Shown here piece after piece: positions 1 to 6,232 of a stretch of 13,164 bases of DNA (positions are counted from its first letter, which is position 1; each line of letters begins with the position of its first letter). The position numbers and the translations under genes were made by a program. The stretch spans positions 1,086,956 to 1,100,119 of the forward strand of contig WELB01000002.1 of NCBI GenBank assembly GCA_009602725.1, written 5' to 3'. The notes beneath the pieces were generated by a model, which was not told the origin of the DNA, did no database searches, and worked only from the letters and a program-made list of their open reading frames with translations. This stretch comes from Spirogloea muscicola (Eukaryota > Streptophyta > Zygnematophyceae > Spirogloeales > Spirogloeaceae).

Positions 1-589
1 TGGAGCGGCATGACGCCGGAGTGCTCCGCTGCCACCGCGAAGCCAGCCTCCACCAGGATGCTGTGCATCGCGTCCCGGAGGCGGTCGTGGGCCGCCGTCC
101 TCTCGCCGCCATGGGAACAGCGCAGGACGTGAGCAGCCAGCTCGCCAGGCTTGGCCCCTCGCTCGCCACACTGGCATTGACGCACGCCCTGGAGGCATGG
201 AGGCGGCAGCCCCAGGAGCCGGTGGACGGCAGTGCGAAACACCTCATCTGGGAGGGTCAGGGCGTCAGTGATGGGGAGTGCCTGGAGCCACGCACGCCCT
301 GGAGGGACGAGAGGGCTTCCCGCGTGGCCTCAGTCGCCGGCGCCAACACCGAATCATCGAGCGCCTGGACGGCTCTTGAGAGCTCCCCGGCATGGCCATA
401 CCGGAGAGCGTGGCGGACACTGGCCGCCCTGTCAGACGAAGGCGCTGTCTGCGAAGTGCGGCGGCCTGCCGAGGCTGCAGCCACTGCAGCGTCGTGCCGC
501 GCCAAGAGCTCCTCCCATCGCCCGCACTCAAAGAGGTAGATGGGCCAACACAGCTGTTCACAGTCAATCTGGCCGCGCTTCCCCCTCAC
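1..589 (-). pseudogene. Retroelement ORF fragment A: pre-RT linker joined to post-RT zinc knuckle; runs off left edge
   Basis: Minus-strand remnant of a non-LTR retrotransposon-like ORF. From 589 to about 310 one frame reads RWEELLARHDAA, then GELSRAVQALDDSVLAPATE and ATREALSSL. This matches the segment that precedes the reverse transcriptase domain in this ORF type. After a frame change the reading is PGRAWLQALPITDALTLPDE, FRTAVHRLLGLPPPCL, CQCGERG...ELAAHVLRC (a C-x-C...H-x4-C knuckle), then LRDAMHSILVEAGF and SGVMPL, open to base 1. These motifs normally lie after the RT domain, so the RT core seems to have been deleted and the frame broken at about 300. A 15-base direct repeat (CGCACGCCCTGGAGG, about 181 and 292) reads LQGVR at both places. 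The same knuckle and LRDA motif recur in copy B on the other strand. Family membership is fairly sure; the element name is unknown. Confidence 0.65.
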
Positions 590-1040
590 AGCCCGTGCCC
601 CCTTGAGGAAGAGTGCTCGTCCTTTTGGAAGAGCTTTCGGACAAACACCTTATACCGATTCTTTTCGGGCTGGCTTTTCGTAGCTCCTTGGTTCCCTGTG
701 GGCTTTGTCGCTTTCTCTGGCCTTCTCCCAGCCACCGTCCTGGAAGCGTCCTTCTGGAAATTGTCCATTCTTTTTGGGCTGGCTTTGCCAGCCGCTCTTC
801 TACAAGGGCGAGCAGTTACTTTCTTTCTCCCCTTTTTTCCACAGCCCTCGCCCCCTTTTTTCTGAGCAGCCATCTGCATCTCCCTCTGCACCGTCTTGCA
901 CTTTGTAGTGTAGTCCTTTTTCAGCACCTCTTTCTTTGGCTTTGAACATCGTCCATTCTTTTTGGGTTGGCTTTGCCAGCCCCTCTTCTCAATGGGCGAG
1001 CACCTTCTTCTTTTGGAAGGAAGTGCTCGCCCTTCTGCCA
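590..1040 (+). repeat. Tandem stem-loop units of the retroelement 3' UTR type (units 1 to 3)
   Basis: Pyrimidine-rich DNA without a supported gene. Three related units are seen: at about 650-690 (GGGCTGGCTTTTCGTAGC, stem decayed), at 760-815 and at 945-1015. The last two share TTGTCCATTCTTTTTGGG or a one-base variant, followed by a stem-loop and a GGGCGAGCA tail. Unit 2 has a perfect 7-bp stem, GGCTGGC (777-783) and GCCAGCC (787-793), with a TTT loop. Unit 3 has an 8-bp stem with one G-T pair (964-971 with 975-982). Between them, GTGTAGTCCTTTTTCAGCACCT (about 908) nearly repeats the sequence at about 1270 after the stop of copy E, which ties the units to the 3' UTR of that family. Overlapping minus-strand ORFs here are antisense to the repeats. 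Confidence 0.7.
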
Positions 1041-1049
1041 GGGGCGCTG

Positions 1050-1239
1050 CCCGGCTTCAACGCCGCCGGTTCGTTAGCCCAGGTCTTCAAAATGCGCCTG
1101 GCGGTATCGTTCCAACGATCCCTTGCCCACGCCGTCCACACGCGAGCGGGACGTGCTCTGGCTGTCTGGGTCTCAGCGGAGTGCCTCCTTCCCTGCCACG
1201 AGCTACTCCGACCTGATGTTGCTCACTCGCGGGTACTGA
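1050..1239 (+). pseudogene. Retroelement ORF C-terminal fragment E
   Basis: Reads FNAAGSLAQVFKMRLAVSFQ, RSLAHAVHTRAGRALAV, the same tail as copies D and F. A one-base frame change near 1165 then gives SQRSASFPATSYSDLMLLTR, GY and a TGA stop at 1237-1239. That terminus recurs in copies G, H and I. Only about 60 codons of the 3' end are present, which is typical of a 5'-truncated non-LTR insertion. The sequence after the stop resembles that after copy H (shared CCGGCACC or CGGCACCT, then TTGTCCATTC and a stem-loop), so part of the 3' UTR is also kept. No domain with enzymatic residues remains. Confidence 0.65.
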
Positions 1240-1655
1240 GCTTCCCTGGTGCGTTGTCGTGTTTGCTAGTGTAGTCCTTTTTCGGCACCTCTTTCTTTGG
1301 CTTTGGACATTGTCCATTCTTTTTGGGCTGGCTTTGTCAGCCCTCTTCTCTATGGGTAAGCACTTCTCTCTTTTGGAAGAGCTCACTCACCTCCGAACCT
1401 TTGTCGATTCTTTTCGTGCTGGCTTTTCACAGCCCTTGCCCCCATTCCTACGTTTGTTTCAAATACATAATATCCTCTATTGGGAGTGCCACTTCTCTCT
1501 CCCTCTCTGCCGCACCTTGAACCTTTGTCAACTTCTTTCGGGCTGGCTTTTCACAGCCCTTTGCCCCATTGGGAGAACCACTTCTTCTCTGCCGCGCCTT
1601 TGCTGCTGCCTTCGGGTCCGACAGGTCGATGCTTCTCCGCCCTCAAGTCATTTCG
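1240..1655 (+). repeat. Retroelement 3' UTR with stem-loop units 4 to 6
   Basis: This lies directly after the stop of copy E. Units sit at about 1308-1365 (GGGCTGGC, TTT, GTCAGCCC at 1325-1343, one G-T pair), 1399-1450 (GTGCTGGCTTTTCACAGCCC) and 1520-1580 (GGGCTG at 1540-1545 and CAGCCC at 1554-1559). Units 5 and 6 belong to a second subtype with a larger loop, followed by TTGCCCC and ATTGGGAG. Spacing between stems is about 95 to 120 bases, so these are tandem but degenerate monomers. No supported coding region lies here; open frames are pyrimidine-rich and low in complexity. Confidence 0.65.
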
Positions 1656-1679
1656 ATCTGCAAGGCGAGGTGAGCAGGC

Positions 1680-1880
1680 TGACTTCAACGCCGCTGGCTC
1701 GTTGGCCCAAGTCTACTGTATGCGCCTGTCCATCTCCCTTCAGCGGTCCATGGCACACGCCTTGCACCTGCGTGCTGGCCGTGCTCCCGCTGTAGCATCT
1801 AGCTTTCGTCAGGGGGATTGTTGATTGTTTTCCGGCAGCTAGTCTGTCGGATTTGGGGCTCCTCCCTCGAAGTTCTCAAG
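1680..1880 (+). pseudogene. Retroelement ORF C-terminal fragment F, broken by a 7-bp duplication
   Basis: Reads DFNAAGSLAQVYCMRLSISL, QRSMAHALHLRAGRAPAVA, SSFRQGDC and then TGA. The stop is caused by a tandem duplication of GATTGTT (1816-1822 and 1823-1829). Copy G has a single such stretch and reads on as SSFRQGN then CFPAASLSDL. Downstream of the duplication the old frame resumes in F as FPAASLSDLGLLPRSS, without the usual stop, so the terminus has drifted as well. The fragment keeps only the tail of the ORF. It continues into the left arm of the inverted repeat at 1801-2260. Confidence 0.65.
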
Positions 1881-2260
1881 TGGTTCATTTTGCCCCGGCT
1901 CTGAGCTAGCGCTTATGGCCCCTTTGTAGTTTGGCCCCTTCGAACCTTGTCAACCTTTCGGGTTGACTTATCACAGCCCTTGACCCCATCAGAGAGAATT
2001 GGCACTCCCAATGGGGGCAAGGGCTGTGAAAAGCCAGCCCGAAAAGAAAGGTTCGAAGAGGCCAAAAACGCTTAGCAGCTACGAAGGGGCCTGAAGAAGT
2101 GGCACTCCCAATGGGGGCAAGGGCTGCGAAAAGCCAGCCCTGAAGAAGCTATGTCAGAACGGGGGGAGGATGGAGCACTCAATAGTTGCGAGTGAGGAGC
2201 CTTAAATCCGACAGACTAGCTGCCGGAAAACAATTCCCCTGACGAAAAACTATCCCCCTG
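1801..2260. repeat. Large imperfect inverted repeat made of two head-to-head retroelement tails
   Basis: The left arm (about 1801-1855, GCTTTCGTCAGGGGGATTG through CCGGCAGCTAGTCTGTCGGA) matches the reverse complement of the right arm (about 2204-2256). The exact core is GTTTTCCGGCAGCTAGTCTG. Weaker similarity continues inward (GGCTCCTC...CTCG). Near the centre are stem-loop units 7 (+, about 1939-1990), 8 (-, about 1987-2056) and 9 (-, about 2099-2146). The minus-oriented ones carry GGCACTCCCAATGGGGGCAA and AAAGCCAGCCC. The layout is 3' tail of F, plus unit, minus units, then 3' tail of G. It arises if two 3' ends of one family landed in opposite directions, or by an inverted duplication. Confidence 0.7.
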
Positions 2261-2262
2261 GC
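2179..2262 (-). pseudogene. Retroelement ORF extreme C-terminal fragment G
   Basis: Minus-strand reading from about 2250 gives SFRQGNCFPAASLSDLRLLT, then RNY and a TGA stop (complement of 2179-2181). It is short, but it shows the family terminus intact in one frame and so explains the frame breaks in copies F and E. Upstream sequence (2262-2310) no longer resembles the tail. The ORF is too short to function; it is a truncated copy. Confidence 0.55.
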
Positions 2263-2311
2263 CCTCGCCCAAGCTTCTGATAGAGGCGCACAATCCAAAC
2301 TGGCTACGGCA

Positions 2312-3097
2312 GTGGAAGACGAGCGCCGCAGAAGGTTGACGAGGCTGCCAGAGATTCAGAACAATCCAAGGAGGCCTGGCAAGACTTACTTCTCTAGCCA
2401 CACCTGGTGCCACCGACTGGATAACCTCACACGCCATCGCCAACGCCTTCAGCATCAGCATCAGCCGAGGCCTGTCGGACGTCGCTTCAACTCTTCCTCG
2501 GCCTCCCACCTAACTGCCTGTGTGAGTGTGCGCCAGTGTGAGTGCGGCTTCCGTGCAGAGGATGCCGAGCTCGCCACTCACATGCTGAGATGCCCCACTG
2601 GACCAGAAGTGAAGGGCATCCACAACCTCCTCCGCGATGCCCTGGCGGGCTTGATACGCGACGCCGGCTACCGTGCGGTTATGGAAGTCAACGATATGAT
2701 GCCTATCACCACGGACGCACAGGGACGTCATCATCGCCGGACACTTGACATTGTGGGCGTGCAACCTGGTGAAGGACCACGGGCCTTGGTCGATGTCGTT
2801 GTTACGGAGGCGTATAAAGGTCCAGCATCGACACCCATCGCTGGTCACGCAGTGGGCGGTACAGAACAAACAAAGTTGCGGCACTACTCTGATTACCCCC
2901 AATGCGATCAGCTCCTGCCAGCGGCAGTCGACATCTTTGGCTGTCCGGGTCCTCGCTTCCACACACTTCTCCAGAATATTGCCAATTTAGGCTACACACG
3001 TCGTGCAGATGTGTTTCCAGCTGAGATGGGCTTGCCAGCTGCATGTCTGTCGTGCTTGCGACAACGAGTATCGGCTTGTTTGCAGCGTTCTGCGGCG
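2312..3097 (+). pseudogene. Retroelement ORF fragment B: zinc knuckle plus endonuclease-like domain
   Basis: This is the longest open piece of the family. In one frame it reads VRQCECGFRAEDAELATHML followed by RC (C-x-C...H-x4-C knuckle, about 2524-2600), IHNLLRDALAGLIRDAGYRA, then HHRRTLDIVGVQ and ALVDVVVTEAYKG (about 2735-2820), KLRHYSDYP and LLQNIANLGY. It ends with RQRVSACLQRS near 3090. The LDIV...VDVV(V)TEAYK pattern fits the PD-(D/E)xK-like restriction-type endonuclease that follows RT and a CCHC finger in R2/NeSL/Dualen-type non-LTR elements; assigning it is inference. Just upstream, EACRTSLQLFLGLPPNCL (about 2466-2520) is in another frame, so the copy is frameshifted before the knuckle. 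The ATG at 2312 is not a credible start. At the end it runs in frame into copy C. No reverse transcriptase motif is present. Confidence 0.65.
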
Positions 3098-3635
3098 ATG
3101 GAGGTGTCCGGCATCATTCCAATCTCCTCAAGGCGCAGCAAGCCACACATGCGGCGTCTGGACGTGGTCGCACCCCCCGGGGCGGTGGACCTCGTCTGCT
3201 CCTGGACGTGGTACTGATCGACGCGTACAAGGCTGGCGCACCCACGTCCACCGTGTCTGGCTGGGCCACGTCCAGCGCGGAGCGCAAGAAGGAGCGACAC
3301 TACCAGGACCATCCCCGAGGGGACCATCTTTATCCGTGTACCATGGATATCTACGGAGGCTACGGCGTAAAATGGTCCTCCCTGATCCAGCATCTGGCCC
3401 GGCTGGTTGATGCACGTCGTCGAAGTCGGGGGGGCAGCTTGGGCCACTCCAGCATTCCGCAGGACTTAGTTGCATATCATAGAATGCGGCTCTCACTTAG
3501 TTTGCAGCGCTCGCAAGCATTGGCTTTTCATCAACGTGCAGGGCGCGCTTTAAGTCAGGCCTCTGGCTTTCGTGGCAGCGCTCCAGCTCCCCAAGTTAGC
3601 TTGTCGGATTTTTTGTGCTCACCCGTGGGTACTGA
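3098..3635 (+). pseudogene. Retroelement ORF fragment C, fused behind B and frameshifted
   Basis: This starts in the frame of B with MEVSGIIPI and RRLDVV, which aligns with MEVNDMMPI and RTLDIV inside B, so it is a second copy joined to the tail of B. At the run of C then G (3173-3182) the frame shifts by one and continues as GGGPRLLLDVVLIDAYKAG, RKKERHYQDHP, MDIYGGYG, SLIQHLARL, YHRMRLSLSLQRSQALAFHQ, RAGRALSQASGFRG. Near 3612 a missing base hides the terminus: TCGGATTTTTTGTG then CTCACCCGTGGGTACTGA reads LTRGY and a stop in the shifted frame, ending at 3635. The coding frame itself runs on to 3687. It holds the endonuclease-like and tail domains only. Confidence 0.65.
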
Positions 3636-3745
3636 TGTCACCTTAGGCACCTTGATCTCGGTTTCCGTATTATGTAGCCCTGTTTAATTTGCCCTAGACT
3701 CTTCCTGAACAATGTATCGGCTTGAATTGGCCCCCATTTCATTTC
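3636..3745. other. Short unassigned spacer after copy C
   Basis: About 110 bases between the C-terminal stop of copy C and the start of similarity of copy I. Nothing coding is recognised. It may be remnant 3' UTR, but no stem-loop unit of the type seen elsewhere is present. Confidence 0.3.
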
Positions 3746-3890
3746 ATGCGCCCCGCGCGCCTTCTCCCAGGCTAATGCTTTGCACCAGAAAGCTGGGGGA
3801 GCTCTAGTTGGTGGCAGAAGGGCTTCATATCTGACATCTAGTATTCAGGCATCGATTAGTGACCTTTATGTTTTGACCCGTGGTTACTGA
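3746..3890 (+). pseudogene. Retroelement ORF C-terminal fragment I
   Basis: Too short to stand out as an ORF, but clear by comparison. ATGCGCC at 3746 matches the MRL position of other copies. After a frame change it reads FSQANALHQKAGGALVGGRR, ASYLTSSIQASISDL, YVLTRGY and a TGA stop at 3888-3890. The HQ(K/R)AG(G/R)AL block and SDLxxLTRGY terminus match copies C, E and H. It appears more diverged in its linker (SYLTSSIQASI) than other copies, suggesting a different subfamily or an older insertion. Confidence 0.5.
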
Positions 3891-3979
3891 GCGGGTCAAT
3901 ATGCTGAAGGTTAAGTAGGTCTATAGATGTGCTTGCCTTTGTACTTAGCCATTTGGCCCCTCGTTTGTTCAAATACACA

Positions 3980-4120
3980 AAATTGGCCTGACGAAAGCTG
4001 GAGGCCGCAGCGAGAGCATGGCCAGCACGCAGGTGCTAGGCTTGGGGCCATGGACCGCTGAAGGGAGACTGACAATCTCATACGATAGACTTGGGCCCAC
4101 GAGCCAGCGGCGTTAGTCAG
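3980..4120 (-). pseudogene. Retroelement ORF C-terminal fragment D
   Basis: From 4120 on the minus strand: TNAAGSWAQVYRMRLSVSLQ, RSMAP, then a frame change and HLRAGHALAAASSFRQANF. This is the same tail as E and F. After the FRQ block (about 3985) similarity to the family stops; the open frame continues towards 3856, but antisense to copy I, so that extension is probably chance. D and I face each other with their 3' ends about 90 bases apart. No stem-loop unit is seen after D, unlike E and H. Confidence 0.6.
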
Positions 4121-4311
4121 CCGGCTCACCGCGCCCATTGTGAGAGCCACTTTCTTCAATCTGCACCTTGCTGACTAGAGGTTATTCAGCGTCCATCTGA
4201 AAAAGTCACTATCGTGGTGTTAAGATCTGAAAGGGCTGAAAGGCGCAAAAAGCATGAGATTAACTTTAATGCAACAGCAACTCGAGTGGCCAATGTGCTC
4301 AATATCCCCTG
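4121..4311. other. Unassigned spacer between copies D and H
   Basis: AT-richer sequence of about 190 bases with no recognised coding or RNA gene. GTGAGAGCCACTT at about 4140 recalls the GGGAG(T/A)GCCACTT found after stem-loop units, so it may be decayed element sequence. Confidence 0.25.
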
Positions 4312-4437
4312 ATGAGCAGCCGCAGCCGTAGCCGCCGCCCGTGTTCGGCGCCTCCTGGCTCCCCAGGGTCTCGGCGGAGTGCCGCTTTTCCTGCTTCGAG
4401 TTATTCTGATCTGCTGTTGCTCACTCGTGGATACTGA
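4312..4437 (+). pseudogene. Retroelement ORF C-terminal fragment H
   Basis: Reads SSRSRSRRPCSAPPG, then SPGSRRSAAFPASSYSDLLL and LTRGY with a TGA stop at 4435-4437. The final 23 codons match copy E (SQRSASFPATSYSDLMLL). The arginine and serine-rich front part is not seen in the other copies and may be flanking DNA read by chance. Similarity to E continues past the stop (GAGCTTCC, then CGGCACC, CATTGTCCATTC and a stem-loop unit), so H is essentially a 3' UTR insertion with a short coding remnant. Confidence 0.55.
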
Positions 4438-4790
4438 GCTTCCATCTGCATCATTACGTGTCTTGGTGTGTAGTTTTCTCTTTTCCGGCACCGCTTTGTG
4501 GCCGTTGAAGGTCTGCGGTCATTGTCCATTCCTTTCTTGGCTGGCTTTGCTAGCCCCTCTCTTTCTATGGGCGAGCCATTTCTTCTTCCTGGCTCCCCGC
4601 TCTTTGGAGCTACTTGATTTCTGTATACTTTAGCGAAAGTTCTTTGGCCCCTTCGAACTTTGTACATCTTTTCTCTGGGCTGGCCTCGCTCTGGCACCGC
4701 CTTTTCTATTCTCAGACCTTGTACAACTCTTTTGGCTGGCCTCTCACAGCTATTGGAAGCAAGCGCAACAACAGCTCCTGCGCTTACCGG
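4438..4790 (+). repeat. Retroelement 3' UTR with stem-loop units 10 to 12
   Basis: Units lie at about 4518-4575 (TTGTCCATTC..., TTGGCTGGCTTTGCTAGCCC, then CTATGGGCGAGC), about 4648-4695 (GGGCTGGCCTCGCTCTGGC) and about 4715-4760 (TTGGCTGGCCTCTCACAGC). The first is close to units 2 to 4; the other two are more decayed. The order stop, spacer, unit, further units matches that after copy E. The long minus-strand frame over this stretch (about 4400-4970) is antisense to the repeats and resembles those opposite the other repeat blocks, so I do not call it a gene. Confidence 0.6.
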
Positions 4791-5496
4791 CCTATCGTCG
4801 CGCCGGTCAGTTGAACGGCGGCGGATCCGAAGGTGCCATGCCACTGGCTGCCGCCAGGATGCGCCACCGCCCAGACAGCCGCAGGCAACGACGGGGGAAT
4901 GAAGGAAGACAGCGCGGCCAGATTGCGATCGCCGCCGCCCGTTCGCTTCGGTCGTACGCGGCCGGGCCATCAGGTCGACGTTGGAGCACCCCTGCCGACT
5001 GGGTTCATCGTCAAACCCAGAGACGAAGACGCCACCACGCTCCTGGCCCGTCGCTCAGCAGTCAGCTTCTGCCATGGGCACTGTGAAGTGGCCGACCAAG
5101 AACAATATTGGACAAGCTTAAGAGGATGCCTTAAAACGAACGCGTGCACCATTCAGCAAAGTGCAAAATGTGTAGTACAACCAGGGGATTTGCGTTGGGC
5201 TCTACCAGCCTATCTGTGATTGGGCTGCTATTTTGCGGCTGCTGAGCTTTCGAAGTAGTCATTTTTCGCCCCACCCTCGCCCCCACCGTCGCTCCCTATG
5301 CTGCTCACTTCAATATTCGCTTCGGACTAGGCCTCCCTCAAAGTTGACACGCAAATGTGATCCAGGTCGGCATTGTAATAGTACTGGCGCAGTGAAGGCT
5401 ACCCTTTTGCAGGACACAGCCAGCACAAAACGTGCTATCAATCCGTCACCATATCACGCATTGCCACATGTGACCATGTTGTCCACGACAGAGATG
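4791..5496. other. Unresolved region, no recognised gene
   Basis: 4790-5060 is GC-rich and open in several frames on both strands. The longest plus frame (4833-5219, 128 codons, ending PGDLRWALPAYL then TGA) matches no family I know; it could be a chance frame, a decayed element or an exon. Around 5215-5275, TTTCGAAGTAGTC and ATTTTTCGCCCC recall the sequence after copy F (CTCGAAGTTCTC, TTCATTTTGCCCC), so a further worn 3' tail is possible. No RNA gene, tandem array or clear promoter was seen. Confidence 0.25.
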
Positions 5497-5718
5497 TCAC
5501 CTTGAAAGCTGTCGAAGGGCGCCACCGCAGCACAGATCTAGTGCCTTGGTCAGTGAGGGCTCCTGCAGTGTCGTGATAGCGGCCAAGCACGTGTCGGCTT
5601 GAGGAGATGAATAATTGGCTCCAACAGTACCAAAGCAGACACCCTGCTGACACATCCTGATGTATTTCTTGAATCGCATGTATGCAACTGCAAGTACGTC
5701 CTGCCAGTTCGCCAGCAT
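5497..5718 (-). other. Weak candidate exon on the minus strand, function unknown
   Basis: Frame of 73 codons from ATG (complement of 5716-5718) beginning MLANWQDVLAVAYMRFKKYI and continuing RMCQQGVCFGTVGANYSS. Its composition looks protein-like, with no low-complexity runs. It ends at CTTTCAAG followed by GTGACA, an acceptable splice donor. No good acceptor lies upstream: TAG and TGA codons precede it and there is no pyrimidine tract. Two other minus frames are open over much of the same stretch, which weakens the case. I do not recognise a family. Confidence 0.2.
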
Positions 5719-6188
5719 GAAAAGTTTGCCTCACTATCAGCTCCGCCTGATTCAAAACCTGGAGGCAGAATGTTGCAAGCAGGGAGTATCGCCTCCTCTT
5801 TGTGTGAACCCACTAATGCAGATCTAGAAGCGTCACAGAAGTAGAGTCACGGCCAGCATGTTCATGTCGATGCTTGCACTGCGAGATATTTGAAGCTGAG
5901 GGCTTGTCCACATTGTCAGCATCGCTACTGCCTGTTTGATAAGTTCCGGAAGTGGCTCATCCACAAGCAATCAATGTGATCAAATGTGTGGTCTAAGAAT
6001 TTATACCACTGCTTTCTCAGACGAATAGACTCGTGCTGCAAGAGTTCCGATTAGAAGGGGAAGTCCTCAAGGGGCTCTCAATCTTGCGCATGGCTAATAT
6101 ACCAGACGCTTTCCCACTGGGGCAGCGTGGTCTTGGTCGTCCAAGGTGTCACCCTTTATCTAGCCCAGAGGCCTACTGCAGGCCTTCC
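5719..6188. other. Upstream region of the trigger factor gene
   Basis: No coding region is supported. It must hold the promoter and 5' untranslated sequence of the gene starting at 6233. TTTATAC at about 6000-6006 is a weak TATA-like match. The long plus frames that begin in this region (for example from 6033) read through the transit-peptide exon in wrong frames. Confidence 0.3.
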
Positions 6189-6227
6189 CTGGTCAAGGGG
6201 TTTAAGACTTCGAAACCCCTTGGCTGG
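6189..6227 (+). promoter_or_regulatory. Strong inverted repeat (possible 5' UTR hairpin) just before the start codon
   Basis: CAAGGGGTTT (6194-6203) and AAACCCCTTG (6213-6222) are perfect reverse complements, 10 bp, around a 9-base loop AAGACTTCG. The stem can extend outwards to 6189/6227 with further G-C and G-T pairs. It ends five bases before ATG 6233. If transcribed, it would sit in the leader at the start codon and could hinder scanning or bind a protein. As DNA it could be a dimeric factor site. Which of these applies is not shown. Confidence 0.5.
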
Positions 6228-6232
6228 CGGCC

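Noticed and set aside
586-927. Minus-strand ORF rich in Lys and Arg (KASPKRMDN...)
   Set aside because: It is antisense to the stem-loop repeats. Similar peptides occur opposite the arrays at 1087-1386 and 4401-4970 only because the DNA is repeated.
1-4790. CRISPR array or bacterial origin for the repeats
   Set aside because: Repeat units vary in spacing and sequence, lie on both strands, and the window carries spliced eukaryotic genes.
4401-4970. 189-codon minus-strand ORF
   Set aside because: It spans repeat units 10 to 12 and a GC-rich stretch in antisense, has no recognisable domain, and shares KRCRKR-like segments with the other antisense repeat frames.
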